Source: CAZJLP01 sp964546955 (GTDB taxonomy: Bacteria; Verrucomicrobiota; Verrucomicrobiia; Opitutales; Opitutaceae). From it: DNA of 64,000 nt. Below, one piece after another: positions 1-9,418 of the stretch. A model generated the notes under the pieces. That model saw only the letters and a list, made by a program, of their open reading frames with translations. It ran no database searches and was not told the DNA's origin. Location of the stretch: positions 1 through 64,000 of the forward strand of contig CAZJLP010000027.1 in NCBI GenBank assembly GCA_964546955.1, in the 5' to 3' direction. A program made the translations under genes and the position numbers. Position 1 is the stretch's first letter, and every line of letters starts with the position of its first letter.

Positions 1-198
1 AAACAGGACCAAATTATACCGGTCGGGATCGAACGGCAGGCCTGCTGCGGCCGGCCACGTTTCCGGCGGATCGGCCGGAGCACCCGCGCTTTGTTCGTAG
101 GCGATAAGCCAACCGAAACCCGCGGTCAGCATCGCGACCCAAATCAGCACGAGGATACGTGCCCGCAAAAAAGCGATAGTAGGGTTCATCAAGGACAT
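1..198 (-). CDS. RedB-like thioredoxin-fold protein, N-terminus only
   Basis: This is the first 66 codons of a leftward gene that leaves the window at its left edge. The protein starts with a short charged stretch and one hydrophobic segment (about residues 13-34, with LVLIWVAML), followed by an Ala/Pro-rich linker and the start of a strand (YNLVLF). That layout, a membrane anchor then WP..(A)GLP.D.....LVLF, fits RedB-type thioredoxin-like proteins, whose Cys motif would lie just beyond the edge. A second in-frame ATG lies at 189, and neither start has a clear ribosome binding site. The family call is from the anchor pattern only. An unrelated secreted thioredoxin-fold protein is possible. 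Confidence 0.4.
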   Translation of the reverse strand, partial: MSLMNPTIAFLRARILVLIWVAMLTAGFGWLIAYEQSAGAPADPPETWPAAAGLPFDPDRYNLVLF

Positions 199-903
199 GC
201 AGACATCATCGCTCGGTCACGAACAAAGCCCGCGGAAGGCCCTTGTCCTGGATAAAGGACGCAGGCCGAATGGAGGGCGGGGGAGAGAAGCGGTCATCGC
301 GAGCATGAGACAATAAGCACAACTTACTTGCATTTGATAGTCTCGCAGGGAAAGGCAATTCCCTGTCCATGGGACACGCTTCGGTTCTTCACATTTTGTT
401 TACATCTCGTTTACCTATGAATCTGCCCATAAATCCCTAATCATCAGTTTCATATGATGAAAATTCGACTTTCTGTTCGCCGACTACTCCGGCCGACCGC
501 ATTCGCAATTTACGCAGGAAAGCCGCACACACGCGGGGCTACGAGCGTGGGCTCGGTGGCCTTCCGAGCCTGTTTCCTTCGCGCCCTTCGCGAGAGACCT
601 TTTCCGCTTCGCGGATCGGATCTTGAACAGAAGGCAACAAAGGATCGCAGGATGTCCTCCTGTCTAGGAGCGATAGCGCGTCAAATTGGAAGAAGGGTGT
701 GGGCCCTGGGAGTCTCTTCGTTCCCTTCGTTATCTTCTGCGAGATGGTTTGAGGAATTGCATGGGCTTCCGTCCCCTCCGCGGCTCTTCACCCGGCAAAC
801 CCTCGGATCCGCGTCCACCAGTGAGATTAGCGTTCCCTCCGGATGCTCTCGTCCGAAAAATTCGCGTCCATTTGCGTCCATTCGCGGTTAAAAACAGGAA
901 GGG
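199..903. other. noncoding stretch with hairpins and repeat relics
   Basis: I see no credible gene here; the open frames have no protein-like composition. The stretch holds a nested inverted repeat at 238-267 and a 7-bp hairpin at 346-365. Two relics of an intergenic repeat related to CCTTCGTTACCTTCTGTTC lie at 619-647 and 715-745. A direct duplication of the type GCGTCCATT..GCGTCCATT lies at 862-883, just before the next gene. Confidence 0.5.
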
Positions 904-2322
904 TTGAATCTCCGCGCCGACCGTGCCGTTATCGACTTTCTTGATCGCATGCAGATCTCTCCCCTGAAACGAACGAAACTGGTAACCGCGCTGATCGAGA
1001 CGTTTGGGTTTAGCCCCTGGTTGGCGTCAGTGGTGGCGCTGTTCATCGTGCTCCTCGCGGGAGCGGCGCTCTGCTGGCTCTGGCTTTCCGCTCCACCGCG
1101 AACGGTGACGCTGCTGACGGGGCCGTCAGGGAGCTCGTTTGATCGCTACGCCCACACCGCCGAGGGGGGCGCTCGTCAGGCACGGACGTATCAAGCCCGA
1201 CTAGCCGAACGGGGAATTGCGCTGCAAGTCGTGTCGACTGAAGGATCCGCGGACAACCTGAAGCGCCTGCTGGCGTCGAAGTCCAATAATGTCGCGGCGT
1301 TCGTTCAAGGCGGTCTCGTCGACGACAATCCACCGCCCGAACTCGTGTCGCTCGGCACTGTGGCGTACCAACCGCTTTGGGTTTTCTATCGCAGCCCGAC
1401 GCCCATCGCGTTGCTGTCGGAACTGGCGGGGAAGCGCATCGGGATCGGCGAAAAAGGCACGGCTAGCCACCGCCTGGCCACGACCTTGCTCGAGTTGAAT
1501 GGCATCCGTGGCGCGCCCTCGACGCTGGTCGAACAAGACGCCGCCGCTGCCGCTGCCGCGCTGGGGGAAGGGCAGCTGGACGCCCTTTTTCTCATGGGGG
1601 AGGCGGCGTCGGTTCAAACCCTGCGCACGCTGCTGCGCGCGCCCAACGTGCAGCTCTATCACTTCACGCAGGCCGATGCCTACGTCCGGCGCCTTTCGTA
1701 CCTCAACAAGATCGTGCTGCCGCGAGGAGGGATTGATTTCGGTCAAAACCTGCCTGCTCAGGACGTCGACCTGGTCGGCCCCACGGTCGAATTGCTCGTG
1801 CGCAAGGAATTCAACGGGGCGTTGAGCGACATCGTGCTCGACACCGCGCGCGCGGTGCACGGCCGCGCGGGGTTGTTGGCTCGGCGCAACGAATTTCCCG
1901 CGCCTTTGCCGCGGGAATACCCAATCAGCGATGACGCTCAGCGCTACTACAAATCCGGGTTGGGCTTCACCTATCAATTTGTAGGCAGTTTCTGGTTGGC
2001 GAGCCTCATCAACCGGGTGGTTGTCGCGATCGTGCCGCTCGCCTTGTTGATCATCCCGCTCATGCGAATTGTTCCCGTTGCTTTCCGCTGGAGCGTTCAG
2101 GTCCGGATTTTCCGCCACTACCGCCAGTTGTTGCGACTGGAGCAGGAGACGCAGCCGCCCATAACGACCGAACGCGCCCAGCAATTGCTGACCCGACTGC
2201 AGGGTATCGAGGGCGACGTGAACAAGCTCCGCGTGCCCGCTTCCTTCGCCTACCAATTCTACGCCCTGCGCGCGCATGTCGATTACGTCCGCACGCAGCT
2301 TAACGCCGTAACACCGGCGTGA
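904..2322 (+). CDS. TAXI-family TRAP transporter solute-binding protein, membrane anchored
   Basis: The product is the extracytoplasmic ligand-binding subunit of a TAXI-type TRAP system or a stand-alone sensor of the same fold. An N-terminal transmembrane helix (about residues 38-62) is followed by a periplasmic binding domain with the typical TLLTGPSGSSFDRYA, then VSTEGSADNL and GKRIGIGEKGTASH segments. A second membrane helix lies near residues 365-395, and the C-terminal tail is basic and helical. Two helices and the tail are more than a plain secreted binding protein needs, and no TRAP permease gene is adjacent, so it may work as a membrane receptor. The start used is a TTG preceded closely by AGGAAGGG. 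An ATG at 949 is the alternative. Confidence 0.75.
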   Translation: MNLRADRAVIDFLDRMQISPLKRTKLVTALIETFGFSPWLASVVALFIVLLAGAALCWLWLSAPPRTVTLLTGPSGSSFDRYAHTAEGGARQARTYQARLAERGIALQVVSTEGSADNLKRLLASKSNNVAAFVQGGLVDDNPPPELVSLGTVAYQPLWVFYRSPTPIALLSELAGKRIGIGEKGTASHRLATTLLELNGIRGAPSTLVEQDAAAAAAALGEGQLDALFLMGEAASVQTLRTLLRAPNVQLYHFTQADAYVRRLSYLNKIVLPRGGIDFGQNLPAQDVDLVGPTVELLVRKEFNGALSDIVLDTARAVHGRAGLLARRNEFPAPLPREYPISDDAQRYYKSGLGFTYQFVGSFWLASLINRVVVAIVPLALLIIPLMRIVPVAFRWSVQVRIFRHYRQLLRLEQETQPPITTERAQQLLTRLQGIEGDVNKLRVPASFAYQFYALRAHVDYVRTQLNAVTPA

Positions 2323-2485
2323 TTGGGCTGATCAAAAGGTAGGGCGAGACCTCTGGGCTCGGCCGACATCGATCGTTTTCAGAGCCTCGCTTCGTCCGTG
2401 TCCCTCCGCGACATCCGTGGTCAAATCCCCGCGCTCACCCTCTTCACGTTCAGCCATCAGGGTTGCTTCCAGTCCCAAAACGAAG

Positions 2486-2512
2486 TCAGGCGGCCTACCT
2501 CAGGCCGCCTGA
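2486..2512 (-). terminator. rho-independent terminator for the PL6 lyase gene
   Basis: A perfect 10-bp stem, TCAGGCGGCC with GGCCGCCTGA, encloses a 7-nt loop. It lies 25 bases past the stop of the leftward lyase gene, and on that strand it is followed by a T-rich run (CTTCGTTTTG). Confidence 0.75.
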
Positions 2513-2537
2513 TGAGTCCCCACTCGTAAGAGCGTCC

Positions 2538-4337
2538 TTACGGAACGCTAATTAGCTGGAATTGCTGGTTGGTCGCACCGGTGTTGGTGCGCTGCTCCAT
2601 GCGGGCGCCGTCGGCGGTGCTGGCTCCGACGACCGTCAGTACCTTGCCGCTGTTCCGATTGACGATCCGATGGTAGCCACTGCCGGCGTCGACGATCTGC
2701 CACTCGTCGTTCGTCGCCGTGCCGCCAAACGTATACTGAATGATATTCGCGCCGTCGGTGGTCGAAGCGCTCTGCACCACCATTGCCAGGGAACTGTGGC
2801 GGTTGATGATCGCATAATAGCCACCGCCGAGGTCGTTGACCTGCCATTCGTCGTTGGTCGTGCTGCCGCCATAGGTGTACTGAACCACATTGGCGCTATT
2901 CGTGGTGGAAGCGCCCTGCACGACGACGGCTTTTCCGCTATGCCGCGCCATGATCCGATAGTTGCCGCCAAACGTACCCGTGCCGGTCCCCGGGGAAGTG
3001 TAAGGGGTCGCGCTCGGGCCGACATTCGTGCTGGTGAGGGGCGTGCTGGGCGGGGGCGGATTGCTGCCGCTCGTGCTGTTGTTGGCAATCGTCATCGTGC
3101 CAGGGTTCGCTGGGTTGAGCAGAGGCGAAGCGCTGCCCCGCAGCGCGTTGTTCGAAAACGTGCCGCCGCTGGGGCCGCTGACCGTACCGTCGCCGCCGTG
3201 TCCGATGATGACGCCCCGCCCGTTCATGTTGATGAAGTTGTTGCCAGTGATCGTGGCGTTGACGACCTGCGCATGACTGAAATTCGGCGACGTATAGGCG
3301 GTACCGCGTCCCACGACGAAGCCGTAGTCGGCGGGATTGTCGATGTGGTTGCCTGTGACCGTGTGGTTTTTTTCGTAGATCTTGATGCCGCCCGTGCCGC
3401 TCTTGCCGCCCTGCAGCATGATGTTGCCCGTGATGGAACTCTGGTTGCCGGCCCGCAGGGAGATCATGCCGACAGACGTCCGAATCGTGTTGTTGCGAAT
3501 CGTGTTGCGGGACGATTTCACCTCGAGAATCTCCGCGTCGCCGTCGCAGTTGGTGAACAGGTTCTGCTCCACCAGCGTGAAGGTCTCCTGGTAGTCGCCG
3601 GCCAGGCCAATGCCACCGAAGGCGATGGCGGCGCCGGTCCCCGTGCCTTGATCGTGGAAGTAGTTGTGGTCGATGCGGGTGTTGCGCGCCATGTTGGGAT
3701 TGTTCGGACCGTTGCCGTTGGCCCAGCTTGTGCGATCCGACGGCACGGAAATGCCGGACCGGTTGCCGCGCGGCCAGATGTAGTGGCCCTGGACCGTATT
3801 GTTGGCGAATTCGTTGTAATCGATCCGATTGTTATTGGAGTTGCCGCTGAGCATCACCCATTCCGTCGAACTCGAGTGGCCGGAAAGGCGCAGATAGCAC
3901 TGCGACAGGCGGCAATTCTGCGCGGCCTGAAACCACACGGCCACGCGGAAACTTTCGCCGTCGATCGTTTGCGAGGAGCCGGGGGTCGTGATCCGGAGTC
4001 CTTTGATCGTCACATACGAAACCCCATTGTTATAGCGAATCGTACCTGACGAAATCGTCGCGCCATGGAGCGACGCAGCCTGGATGACGATGGGGGCGGT
4101 GGACGTTCCACTGCGGGAGATCGTGAAGCCGGAATAGGTGCCATTGGCCAGGACAATGGTGTCGCCCGGATTGACGCTGCCCAGCGCCGAGGACAGGGCG
4201 CTGTTGCTGTTGACGTTGATCGTGGCGGCCGACACGGAAAACGCGGCGAGGCAGAAGCCTGCCGCAAGCGTGACCGGTGAGAGAAGGGACCGCAGCAAAG
4301 CGCGGCCACCCGAGGGGGTAACAGGGTAACAGTTCAT
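2538..4337 (-). CDS. secreted polysaccharide lyase family 6 with ricin-B-type lectin tail
   Basis: The product is predicted to cleave acidic polysaccharides (alginate or chondroitin type) by beta-elimination outside the cytoplasm. A signal peptide (residues 1-38, ending SVSAA) is followed by a parallel beta-helix domain to about residue 440. The family's catalytic Lys and Arg are recognisable in EVKSSRNT (K274) and ISLRAGNQ (R295). A Pro/Ser-rich linker leads to a C-terminal ricin-B domain (about 455-599) with three repeats containing RHSG, AST..(G/S)AN and NDEWQ. The frame opens further upstream to 4418, but the ATG at 4337 gives the signal peptide directly. The neighbouring two-component pair and the PL7-like protein suggest a polyuronate-responsive locus. 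Confidence 0.85.
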   Translation of the reverse strand: MNCYPVTPSGGRALLRSLLSPVTLAAGFCLAAFSVSAATINVNSNSALSSALGSVNPGDTIVLANGTYSGFTISRSGTSTAPIVIQAASLHGATISSGTIRYNNGVSYVTIKGLRITTPGSSQTIDGESFRVAVWFQAAQNCRLSQCYLRLSGHSSSTEWVMLSGNSNNNRIDYNEFANNTVQGHYIWPRGNRSGISVPSDRTSWANGNGPNNPNMARNTRIDHNYFHDQGTGTGAAIAFGGIGLAGDYQETFTLVEQNLFTNCDGDAEILEVKSSRNTIRNNTIRTSVGMISLRAGNQSSITGNIMLQGGKSGTGGIKIYEKNHTVTGNHIDNPADYGFVVGRGTAYTSPNFSHAQVVNATITGNNFINMNGRGVIIGHGGDGTVSGPSGGTFSNNALRGSASPLLNPANPGTMTIANNSTSGSNPPPPSTPLTSTNVGPSATPYTSPGTGTGTFGGNYRIMARHSGKAVVVQGASTTNSANVVQYTYGGSTTNDEWQVNDLGGGYYAIINRHSSLAMVVQSASTTDGANIIQYTFGGTATNDEWQIVDAGSGYHRIVNRNSGKVLTVVGASTADGARMEQRTNTGATNQQFQLISVP

Positions 4338-4446
4338 GAAGGGTAGAGGCCCGCGCAACCAGGGGGGCGCGCAACGAGAGGCCAAACCGACTATATACCA
4401 GGGCCCCGGAGGCCGCATCGTTAGTTCTAACTAGGCCGCGTGGTTA

Positions 4447-4593
4447 GGTGCGGCGCAGCCGCACCCTCGTTCTCGTTCTCCTACTCCTAATCGTTCTCGG
4501 CCCCGAAGACGCCCGTCCACCTCAGCTTCTAAAGCGACTGCTGGGCCACGCCGTGGAGATCGAGAACGAGTAGGAGTAGGAGAACGAGAATGA
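4447..4593. repeat. long imperfect palindrome, CTCGTTCTC family copy 1
   Basis: A compact 8-bp hairpin (GGTGCGGC/GCCGCACC, 4447-4465) precedes two 33-base arms, 4467-4499 and 4561-4593. The arms are reverse complements except for two positions, and the core reads TCTCCTACTCCTA. The spacer is about 60 bases. A second member of the family lies at 16191-16299. It sits between the two leftward genes and encodes nothing evident. Confidence 0.85.
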
Positions 4594-4610
4594 TTCGGGG
4601 TGCCCCCGCC

Positions 4611-5240
4611 CTACGACCGCTTCAAATACTTCAACGCCGCTTCCGTGCGCGACTGCACATGCAGCTTGTCATAGATGCTGCGCACGTGCGCACACACCGT
4701 CGTGTAGGCGACGCCAACTTTTTCGGCGATTTCCTTGTACAGAAGACCTTGAGCAAGCAAGGCGAGGATTTCCGTCTCACGGGCCGTCAAGGGATTGGCC
4801 GGCGGCGCTGACTTGGGCGCCGCATGAAAATGCGCCACCACTTTGCGCGCTATCTCCATCGACATCGGGGCCCCGCCGCCATGCACCTCCTCGATCGCGG
4901 TAGGCAGGCGGGTCGGCATCTGCTTCTTCAGCAGATAGCCATTCGCTCCCGCCCGCAGGGAATCGAAAATCAAATCGCTCTCCTTGTAGGTGGTCAGCAT
5001 CAGAACCAGCAGCTTCGGCATTGCGTGCTTGAGCCTCGCGACACACTCGACGCCGCTCATTCCGGGCAGGTTGATGTCGACCAGCGCCACCGAGGGGCGA
5101 AGCGGTGGCAATTCGCGAAGCGCCTCCTCCGCACTGCCAAACGCGCCGACGCAGCGCATTGTCGTCTGCCCGTTCAACAACGAGACAATGGTATCGCGGG
5201 AAGGAGCGTCATCTTCGATGACGGCGACAGTGATGGGCAT
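4611..5240 (-). CDS. NarL/FixJ-type response regulator
   Basis: This is a 209-residue DNA-binding response regulator. The receiver domain (residues 1-120) has the acidic pair E9-D10-D11, the phosphoacceptor D55 in VALVDINLPG, a conserved Thr in LTTY, and the Lys in LLKK. A LuxR-type helix-turn-helix follows (about 145-205, LTARETEILALLAQG...KEIAEKVGV). It lies 66 bases downstream of a histidine kinase gene on the same strand, and the two probably form one operon and one phosphorelay. The target genes are inferred to be the flanking polysaccharide lyase genes, from proximity only. Confidence 0.9.
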   Translation of the reverse strand: MPITVAVIEDDAPSRDTIVSLLNGQTTMRCVGAFGSAEEALRELPPLRPSVALVDINLPGMSGVECVARLKHAMPKLLVLMLTTYKESDLIFDSLRAGANGYLLKKQMPTRLPTAIEEVHGGGAPMSMEIARKVVAHFHAAPKSAPPANPLTARETEILALLAQGLLYKEIAEKVGVAYTTVCAHVRSIYDKLHVQSRTEAALKYLKRS

Positions 5241-5306
5241 GGGGTAGATTGAACACCGTGTGACTTGGGGGGCTCTGACAAATTCAACTTTGGCCGGGTT
5301 TAGCGT

Positions 5307-8300
5307 TCAGCGCGACCAAGGAAACGCAAAAATCACGCGGGTGCCGGTCCCGGGCGTGCTGACAATATCGCAACGTCCTCCCAGCTCCGCCATCCGCTCG
5401 CGCATATTCGCGAGGCCGTCCTCGCCCGCAGTCGTTCCGACCGCGACGATTCCGCGTCCGTTGTCCTCGATCTCGGCCCGCAGTTCATGCCCGTCGAGTG
5501 CCACCCGAAGCGTCACCTCCGTGGCGGCGGCGTGCCGCACCACGTTGTGGAGCGCTTCCTTCACGGCCAGGAAGAAGTTGTGCCGGACCTCGGTCGCGAC
5601 GGGGTCCGGCGGCGGCGTCTTCGGCAGATCCGCGATGCATCGCACGCCGGCCGTGCGCAGAAACTCCACCGCGTAATGGCCCAGATAATCGAGCAGGTGG
5701 GGGAGGGTGTCATTGCGCGGGTTTACCGCCCACACGATCTCGTCCAGGGAGTTCGTGACTTCGAGCGCCGAAGTCGAGATTCCGCGAAGATGCTGGGCTG
5801 TTTGGTCCGGCTGGGTCAAATCCCGCTCCGCTAGCTGGCTCAGCATGAGGATGCGGGTGAGCCGATTGCCCACATCGTCGTGGATGTCGCGCGCGATGCG
5901 CGACCGCTCGCGTTCGATCGCCGCCTGCCGCTCGAGTGACTCGACCCGCCGCCGCAGCCGGCGAAACGAGATCGCGCGCACCGCTGCCGTGACCGCGACC
6001 GTGAAGATGAGCAGCAGCAACAGCTGAAACCAGAGACGCTGCCACAGCAACGGCGGTACCGCGAGAGCGATCACGGCCGGGGAGGGCGTCCACACGCCGG
6101 CACTGTTGCAGCCGAGCACTTCGAAGCGATAAGTGCCCGACGGCAGGCGAGGATAGGTGGCGGAGCGCGCGGACGCTGTTTCGGTCCAAGCATCGTCGAA
6201 CCCATCGAGGCGGTACCGGAATCGGATATTTTCCGGCGAGCTGAAGCTGAGACAGGAGAACGCAAGCACCAGCTTGCGGTGGGTCGCCGGAAGTTCTAGC
6301 GCGCCGCCCGGGGCGACCTGCTTCGGCGTGACCTGTGCCTTCGCGCCGGGCCGCGCCTCCTCCATCCACACGCGATCGTCCACGCTCACTTCGGTAATCC
6401 GCACTGCGGACGGTTGCGGCGCATGAGTGGGTTTGTCCGGGGCGACAATCGCGAGCGCATTGCCCATGGGAAACCAGAGGCGGCCGTCTCTCGCCTGAAG
6501 CGCATCGCCCGATTCCGTCCGCGTAGCCAGCAGAGGACTACGATCGCCGCCGTAGCGGAGAGATTGCACCTGATTGCGGCGTCCAGTCGCCACGTCGTCC
6601 AGTTCGGACGGATCGAGGCTGAATAAAAAACGCTGTGAGGCGATCCAGAGGCGGCCGTGGACATCCGCGGTGAGAAGCCGGACATCGTCGCTGGCGAGGC
6701 CATGCTTTGTCTCGAAGTGCACGTACTGCCCGCCTTTCACACGCGCAAGGCCGTTGCGTTCATAACCCACCCACAACGTCCCGTCAGCGGTCGGAAAGAG
6801 GCAAGTTACGGCGCGGTTCATGCCACGCGGCGACCAACCTCCCTGCTCGACCAGCGCGTCCCCCTCGACCCGCAGCAAAGCGCCATCGGTCGTGCCAACC
6901 CAGATCCGGCCGTCGCGATCTTCGGCCAGGCGAACCGGAAGCGCGCTAAGGCGGGGCAGTTCAAACCGCGAGAGCGTTTCGTCGCGGATGCGCTGGACGG
7001 CGGCCGGCGACGTGCCGGCGATCCAAACATCGCCGGTTCTGCTGACCAGCAGATCGTTCGTCGTGCGGCTCACGATTCCCCGGCGTTCGCCGTAGGTTTG
7101 AAATTCGCCGCCTACGAGGTGGTGCACGCGTTGCAGGCGCGTGCCGACCCAGATTCCTCCTTGCTGATCCGCGGCGACGCACGTGGCGCCCCCGCGAGGG
7201 ACGCTGGCGATGTCAGGGGCCGCCCAGCCAGGCCCTTGGCGCACCAATAGGCGGCCGCCCTGCGTGGCGGCCCACACGCGACCTTCGGTATCCTCGCATA
7301 AGGACTGCACGGACTCGGCTGGAAGGCCGGTGACAGACCCTTCGATGGCGACGATATTTTCTTTCAGACGATTCAGTCCGCCGCCGCCGGTTCCCACCCA
7401 GAGGTTGCCTTCGTCGTCTTCAAACAGCTGATTGATCCGGCGAAAAGACGTAGGAATCGGTTCGCACCCTGCTTCCGTTCGCCGCAGCAGCCCTATGTCG
7501 GACGTTCCGATCCAAAGCACGCCCCGACGATCCTCCAGCATGGCGGTGGGACGAATCCCTCTCGGCGCCGTTGAGACCAGCCCGACGTCGATCGGCGGCC
7601 CGTCCTCACCTAGCCGATACAACCTCGGTCCGGCGCACACCCACACCGGGCCGCTGGCACTCCCGCACACCGCGGTCGGTGCGGCGGAAAAATCGTGCCG
7701 CCGTGTGAAACCGGACGGCTGCAGGGTGCCCACGACACCGTCATGGGCCAGCCAGACGCGACCTTGCCGGTCGAGCGCGAGGGAGCAATCCGTCTGACCG
7801 CCGCCATTTCGCACGATGGCCGCGGTGTCCCCCCGGACCTGCACCACAATCCCGCCGTGGTAGGCGATCCAAAGGTTGCCGTCTGCGTCTTCCACCATGT
7901 CGTCCACGGATTCCTGCGAAGGCGCCAGGATCACCCGACTGGCGGCTCCCTGGATGCGGATGATACGCCCGCCATCCATCGCGACCCACAATCCGCCGGC
8001 TCGACTCCGGCGCACGGTGGCGACGCGCCCGCCCGGCTTGTCGGCGAAAGTCGTCGGCTCAAAAGCCGCGAAGCGACTGCCGTCGAAACGGTGCAGGGCC
8101 GCAGGGGTGGCGATCCAGAGAAAGCCGTCGTCGCTCTGCGTGATTCCATTGATGTTCAGGCTGCCGAGGGCCTCCGCATCCCAGACCTCGGCCAGCCAGC
8201 GCGAGTTGTTCGCCGCAGTCAGCGAGCCCGGCACCCCCCCTGCGCCCAACGCGATTGCCGCGCCAAGACTAAACACAAACACAGAGCAGAAAGCGCGTGG

Positions 8301-8309
8301 GGGTCGCAC
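5307..8309 (-). CDS. propeller-type sensor histidine kinase (two-component regulator propeller, Y_Y_Y, HisKA_3)
   Basis: This is a very large sensor kinase of about 1000 residues. A signal peptide leads into a periplasmic beta-propeller pair built from repeats of the type (D)GNLWIGT...GL.R, from about residue 35 to 640. A Y_Y_Y immunoglobulin-like domain and one transmembrane helix (about 745-770) follow, then the cytoplasmic kinase. The phosphoacceptor is H810 in ARDIHDDVGNRL, the N box includes N922, and the ATP lid has DNGRG at 949-953. In Bacteroidota this architecture senses polysaccharide fragments. The start is a GTG at 8309. It is transcribed with the downstream response regulator and flanked by PL6 and PL7-like enzymes. 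Confidence 0.9.
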   Translation of the reverse strand: MRPPRAFCSVFVFSLGAAIALGAGGVPGSLTAANNSRWLAEVWDAEALGSLNINGITQSDDGFLWIATPAALHRFDGSRFAAFEPTTFADKPGGRVATVRRSRAGGLWVAMDGGRIIRIQGAASRVILAPSQESVDDMVEDADGNLWIAYHGGIVVQVRGDTAAIVRNGGGQTDCSLALDRQGRVWLAHDGVVGTLQPSGFTRRHDFSAAPTAVCGSASGPVWVCAGPRLYRLGEDGPPIDVGLVSTAPRGIRPTAMLEDRRGVLWIGTSDIGLLRRTEAGCEPIPTSFRRINQLFEDDEGNLWVGTGGGGLNRLKENIVAIEGSVTGLPAESVQSLCEDTEGRVWAATQGGRLLVRQGPGWAAPDIASVPRGGATCVAADQQGGIWVGTRLQRVHHLVGGEFQTYGERRGIVSRTTNDLLVSRTGDVWIAGTSPAAVQRIRDETLSRFELPRLSALPVRLAEDRDGRIWVGTTDGALLRVEGDALVEQGGWSPRGMNRAVTCLFPTADGTLWVGYERNGLARVKGGQYVHFETKHGLASDDVRLLTADVHGRLWIASQRFLFSLDPSELDDVATGRRNQVQSLRYGGDRSPLLATRTESGDALQARDGRLWFPMGNALAIVAPDKPTHAPQPSAVRITEVSVDDRVWMEEARPGAKAQVTPKQVAPGGALELPATHRKLVLAFSCLSFSSPENIRFRYRLDGFDDAWTETASARSATYPRLPSGTYRFEVLGCNSAGVWTPSPAVIALAVPPLLWQRLWFQLLLLLIFTVAVTAAVRAISFRRLRRRVESLERQAAIERERSRIARDIHDDVGNRLTRILMLSQLAERDLTQPDQTAQHLRGISTSALEVTNSLDEIVWAVNPRNDTLPHLLDYLGHYAVEFLRTAGVRCIADLPKTPPPDPVATEVRHNFFLAVKEALHNVVRHAAATEVTLRVALDGHELRAEIEDNGRGIVAVGTTAGEDGLANMRERMAELGGRCDIVSTPGTGTRVIFAFPWSR

Positions 8310-8446
8310 GGCTGCCGAAACTACGCGATCAATGGATTCGAGACAAGGGCGACCTGCGTTCCCGGTGAGCCGTGGTGTGCGGAAAACGTCACGAACCGTT
8401 CCATTTTACTGCGCCGGCAGGCATCGGGACGCCAACGCTTGAGGCT

Positions 8447-8586
8447 CTCTGAAAAACCCCTTCCGAGGTGGAGCGCGATCTCCGAGCGCGCTATTCGGCG
8501 AATTCTGTGAGGGACGCGGGCTTAAAACCAACGCGCTCGGAGATCGCGTTCCACCTGGATCTGCTCCTTGCGGGAGTTTTTCAGAG
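8447..8586. repeat. double-armed palindrome, GGTGGAACGCGATCTCCGAG family copy 1
   Basis: Inner arms of 24 bases at 8467-8490 and 8532-8555 are reverse complements with one mismatch. Outer arms at 8447-8457 and 8576-8586 (CTCTGAAAAAC/GTTTTTCAGAG) are also complementary. The right inner arm is preceded by AAACCAACGCGC, as in the copy at 23587-23675. It lies in the divergent gap between the kinase and the PL7-like gene. Apart from this element the 8310-8784 gap holds no gene I can support. Confidence 0.9.
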
Positions 8587-8784
8587 GGTTCCTTCGGCAA
8601 TGCTGACCGTCGGTGCCGTGGGGGTCCAGCTGAGTGGCCCCGGGTTTACCTTAACGGATAAAGGGAATGGCTGCGTGCAAGGTCCGTGAAATCCGCCGAG
8701 GCTCCGCATCGGACCGCTCATGACGAGCCGTTCACCCCACGAATGGCCGTCGGGCCTTTCGTTAAACCCCTAGAACAATACCCT

Positions 8785-9360
8785 ATGAAATCAGGAATGA
8801 TCAAATTCCTCGCCGCCGCTGCGTTTACCTGCGGCGTTATCGCTACAGCCCAAGCCCAGATCGGATCCGGTTGGAGTTCGACCTCTCTGTCTTACAGGAC
8901 CCACATCTCCAGCGGTTGCTCCATCAGCGGCAACAACTATTCGATCGACGGTGGATCCGGCCGTGCGGAGCGCCGGTATCCGAGCTTCTCGTCGGGCGAA
9001 CGCCAGTTCCAAGGCAATGTCCGCGTGGTCAGCCTTGGCGGCGACCGCGTTTCGCTCAAGCAGACCTACTCCGAATCGGCCGGCGTGAAGAATATGATCG
9101 CCGTCGCCAAGCCGGGCCGCCTGTACGAAGTGAATGGTGGCGACACCATCGCATCGTATTCGATCGGCAGCACCGTTCGGGTGAACACGATCGCCAGCGC
9201 CAACAACGGCACCGTGAACGTCTACATCAACGGCTCCCGGACGCACTCGCGTTCCGGTTTGAGCGACCCGGTCTACGACAAGGTGGGATGCTATGCAACG
9301 GCCAGCGGCCGCGGCCCGGCGACCGTCACGTGGACGAGCATCGCCTTCTGGCGCAAGTGA
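8785..9360 (+). CDS. secreted PL7-like (alginate lyase type) jelly-roll protein
   Basis: This is a 191-residue secreted protein with a signal peptide ending at AQAQ (about residue 25). The body looks like the concanavalin-A-like fold of PL7/PL20 lyases: RAERRY (60-65) resembles the conserved R(T/S)E(L)R strand, and YDKVGCYAT (164-172) resembles the Y.K.G.Y.Q signature. The expected QIH catalytic motif is not obvious; the matching place reads LKQTY. Activity is therefore uncertain, and it could be a binding protein of the same fold. An ATG at 8797 preceded by AGGA is an alternative start. A strong terminator follows the gene. Confidence 0.6.
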   Translation: MKSGMIKFLAAAAFTCGVIATAQAQIGSGWSSTSLSYRTHISSGCSISGNNYSIDGGSGRAERRYPSFSSGERQFQGNVRVVSLGGDRVSLKQTYSESAGVKNMIAVAKPGRLYEVNGGDTIASYSIGSTVRVNTIASANNGTVNVYINGSRTHSRSGLSDPVYDKVGCYATASGRGPATVTWTSIAFWRK

Positions 9361-9387
9361 GCTGAGCTTCACCTGCCGCAGTTTTCA

Positions 9388-9417
9388 AGCACACCGGCCG
9401 CCGGTGTGCTTTTTTTT
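9388..9417 (+). terminator. rho-independent terminator after the PL7-like gene
   Basis: A perfect 10-bp stem (AGCACACCGG/CCGGTGTGCT) with a CCG loop is followed by seven T residues. It lies between two convergent genes, and only the rightward orientation has the T run. Confidence 0.95.
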
Positions 9418-9418
9418 A

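Noticed and set aside
454..891. 145-codon rightward frame near the left edge
   Set aside because: Its end is encoded by the GCGTCCATT duplication and its composition is not protein-like.
2562..4049. 495-codon rightward frame opposite the PL6 lyase
   Set aside because: It is antisense to a well-supported gene, with Arg/Val/Ala/His-rich composition typical of shadow frames in high-GC DNA.
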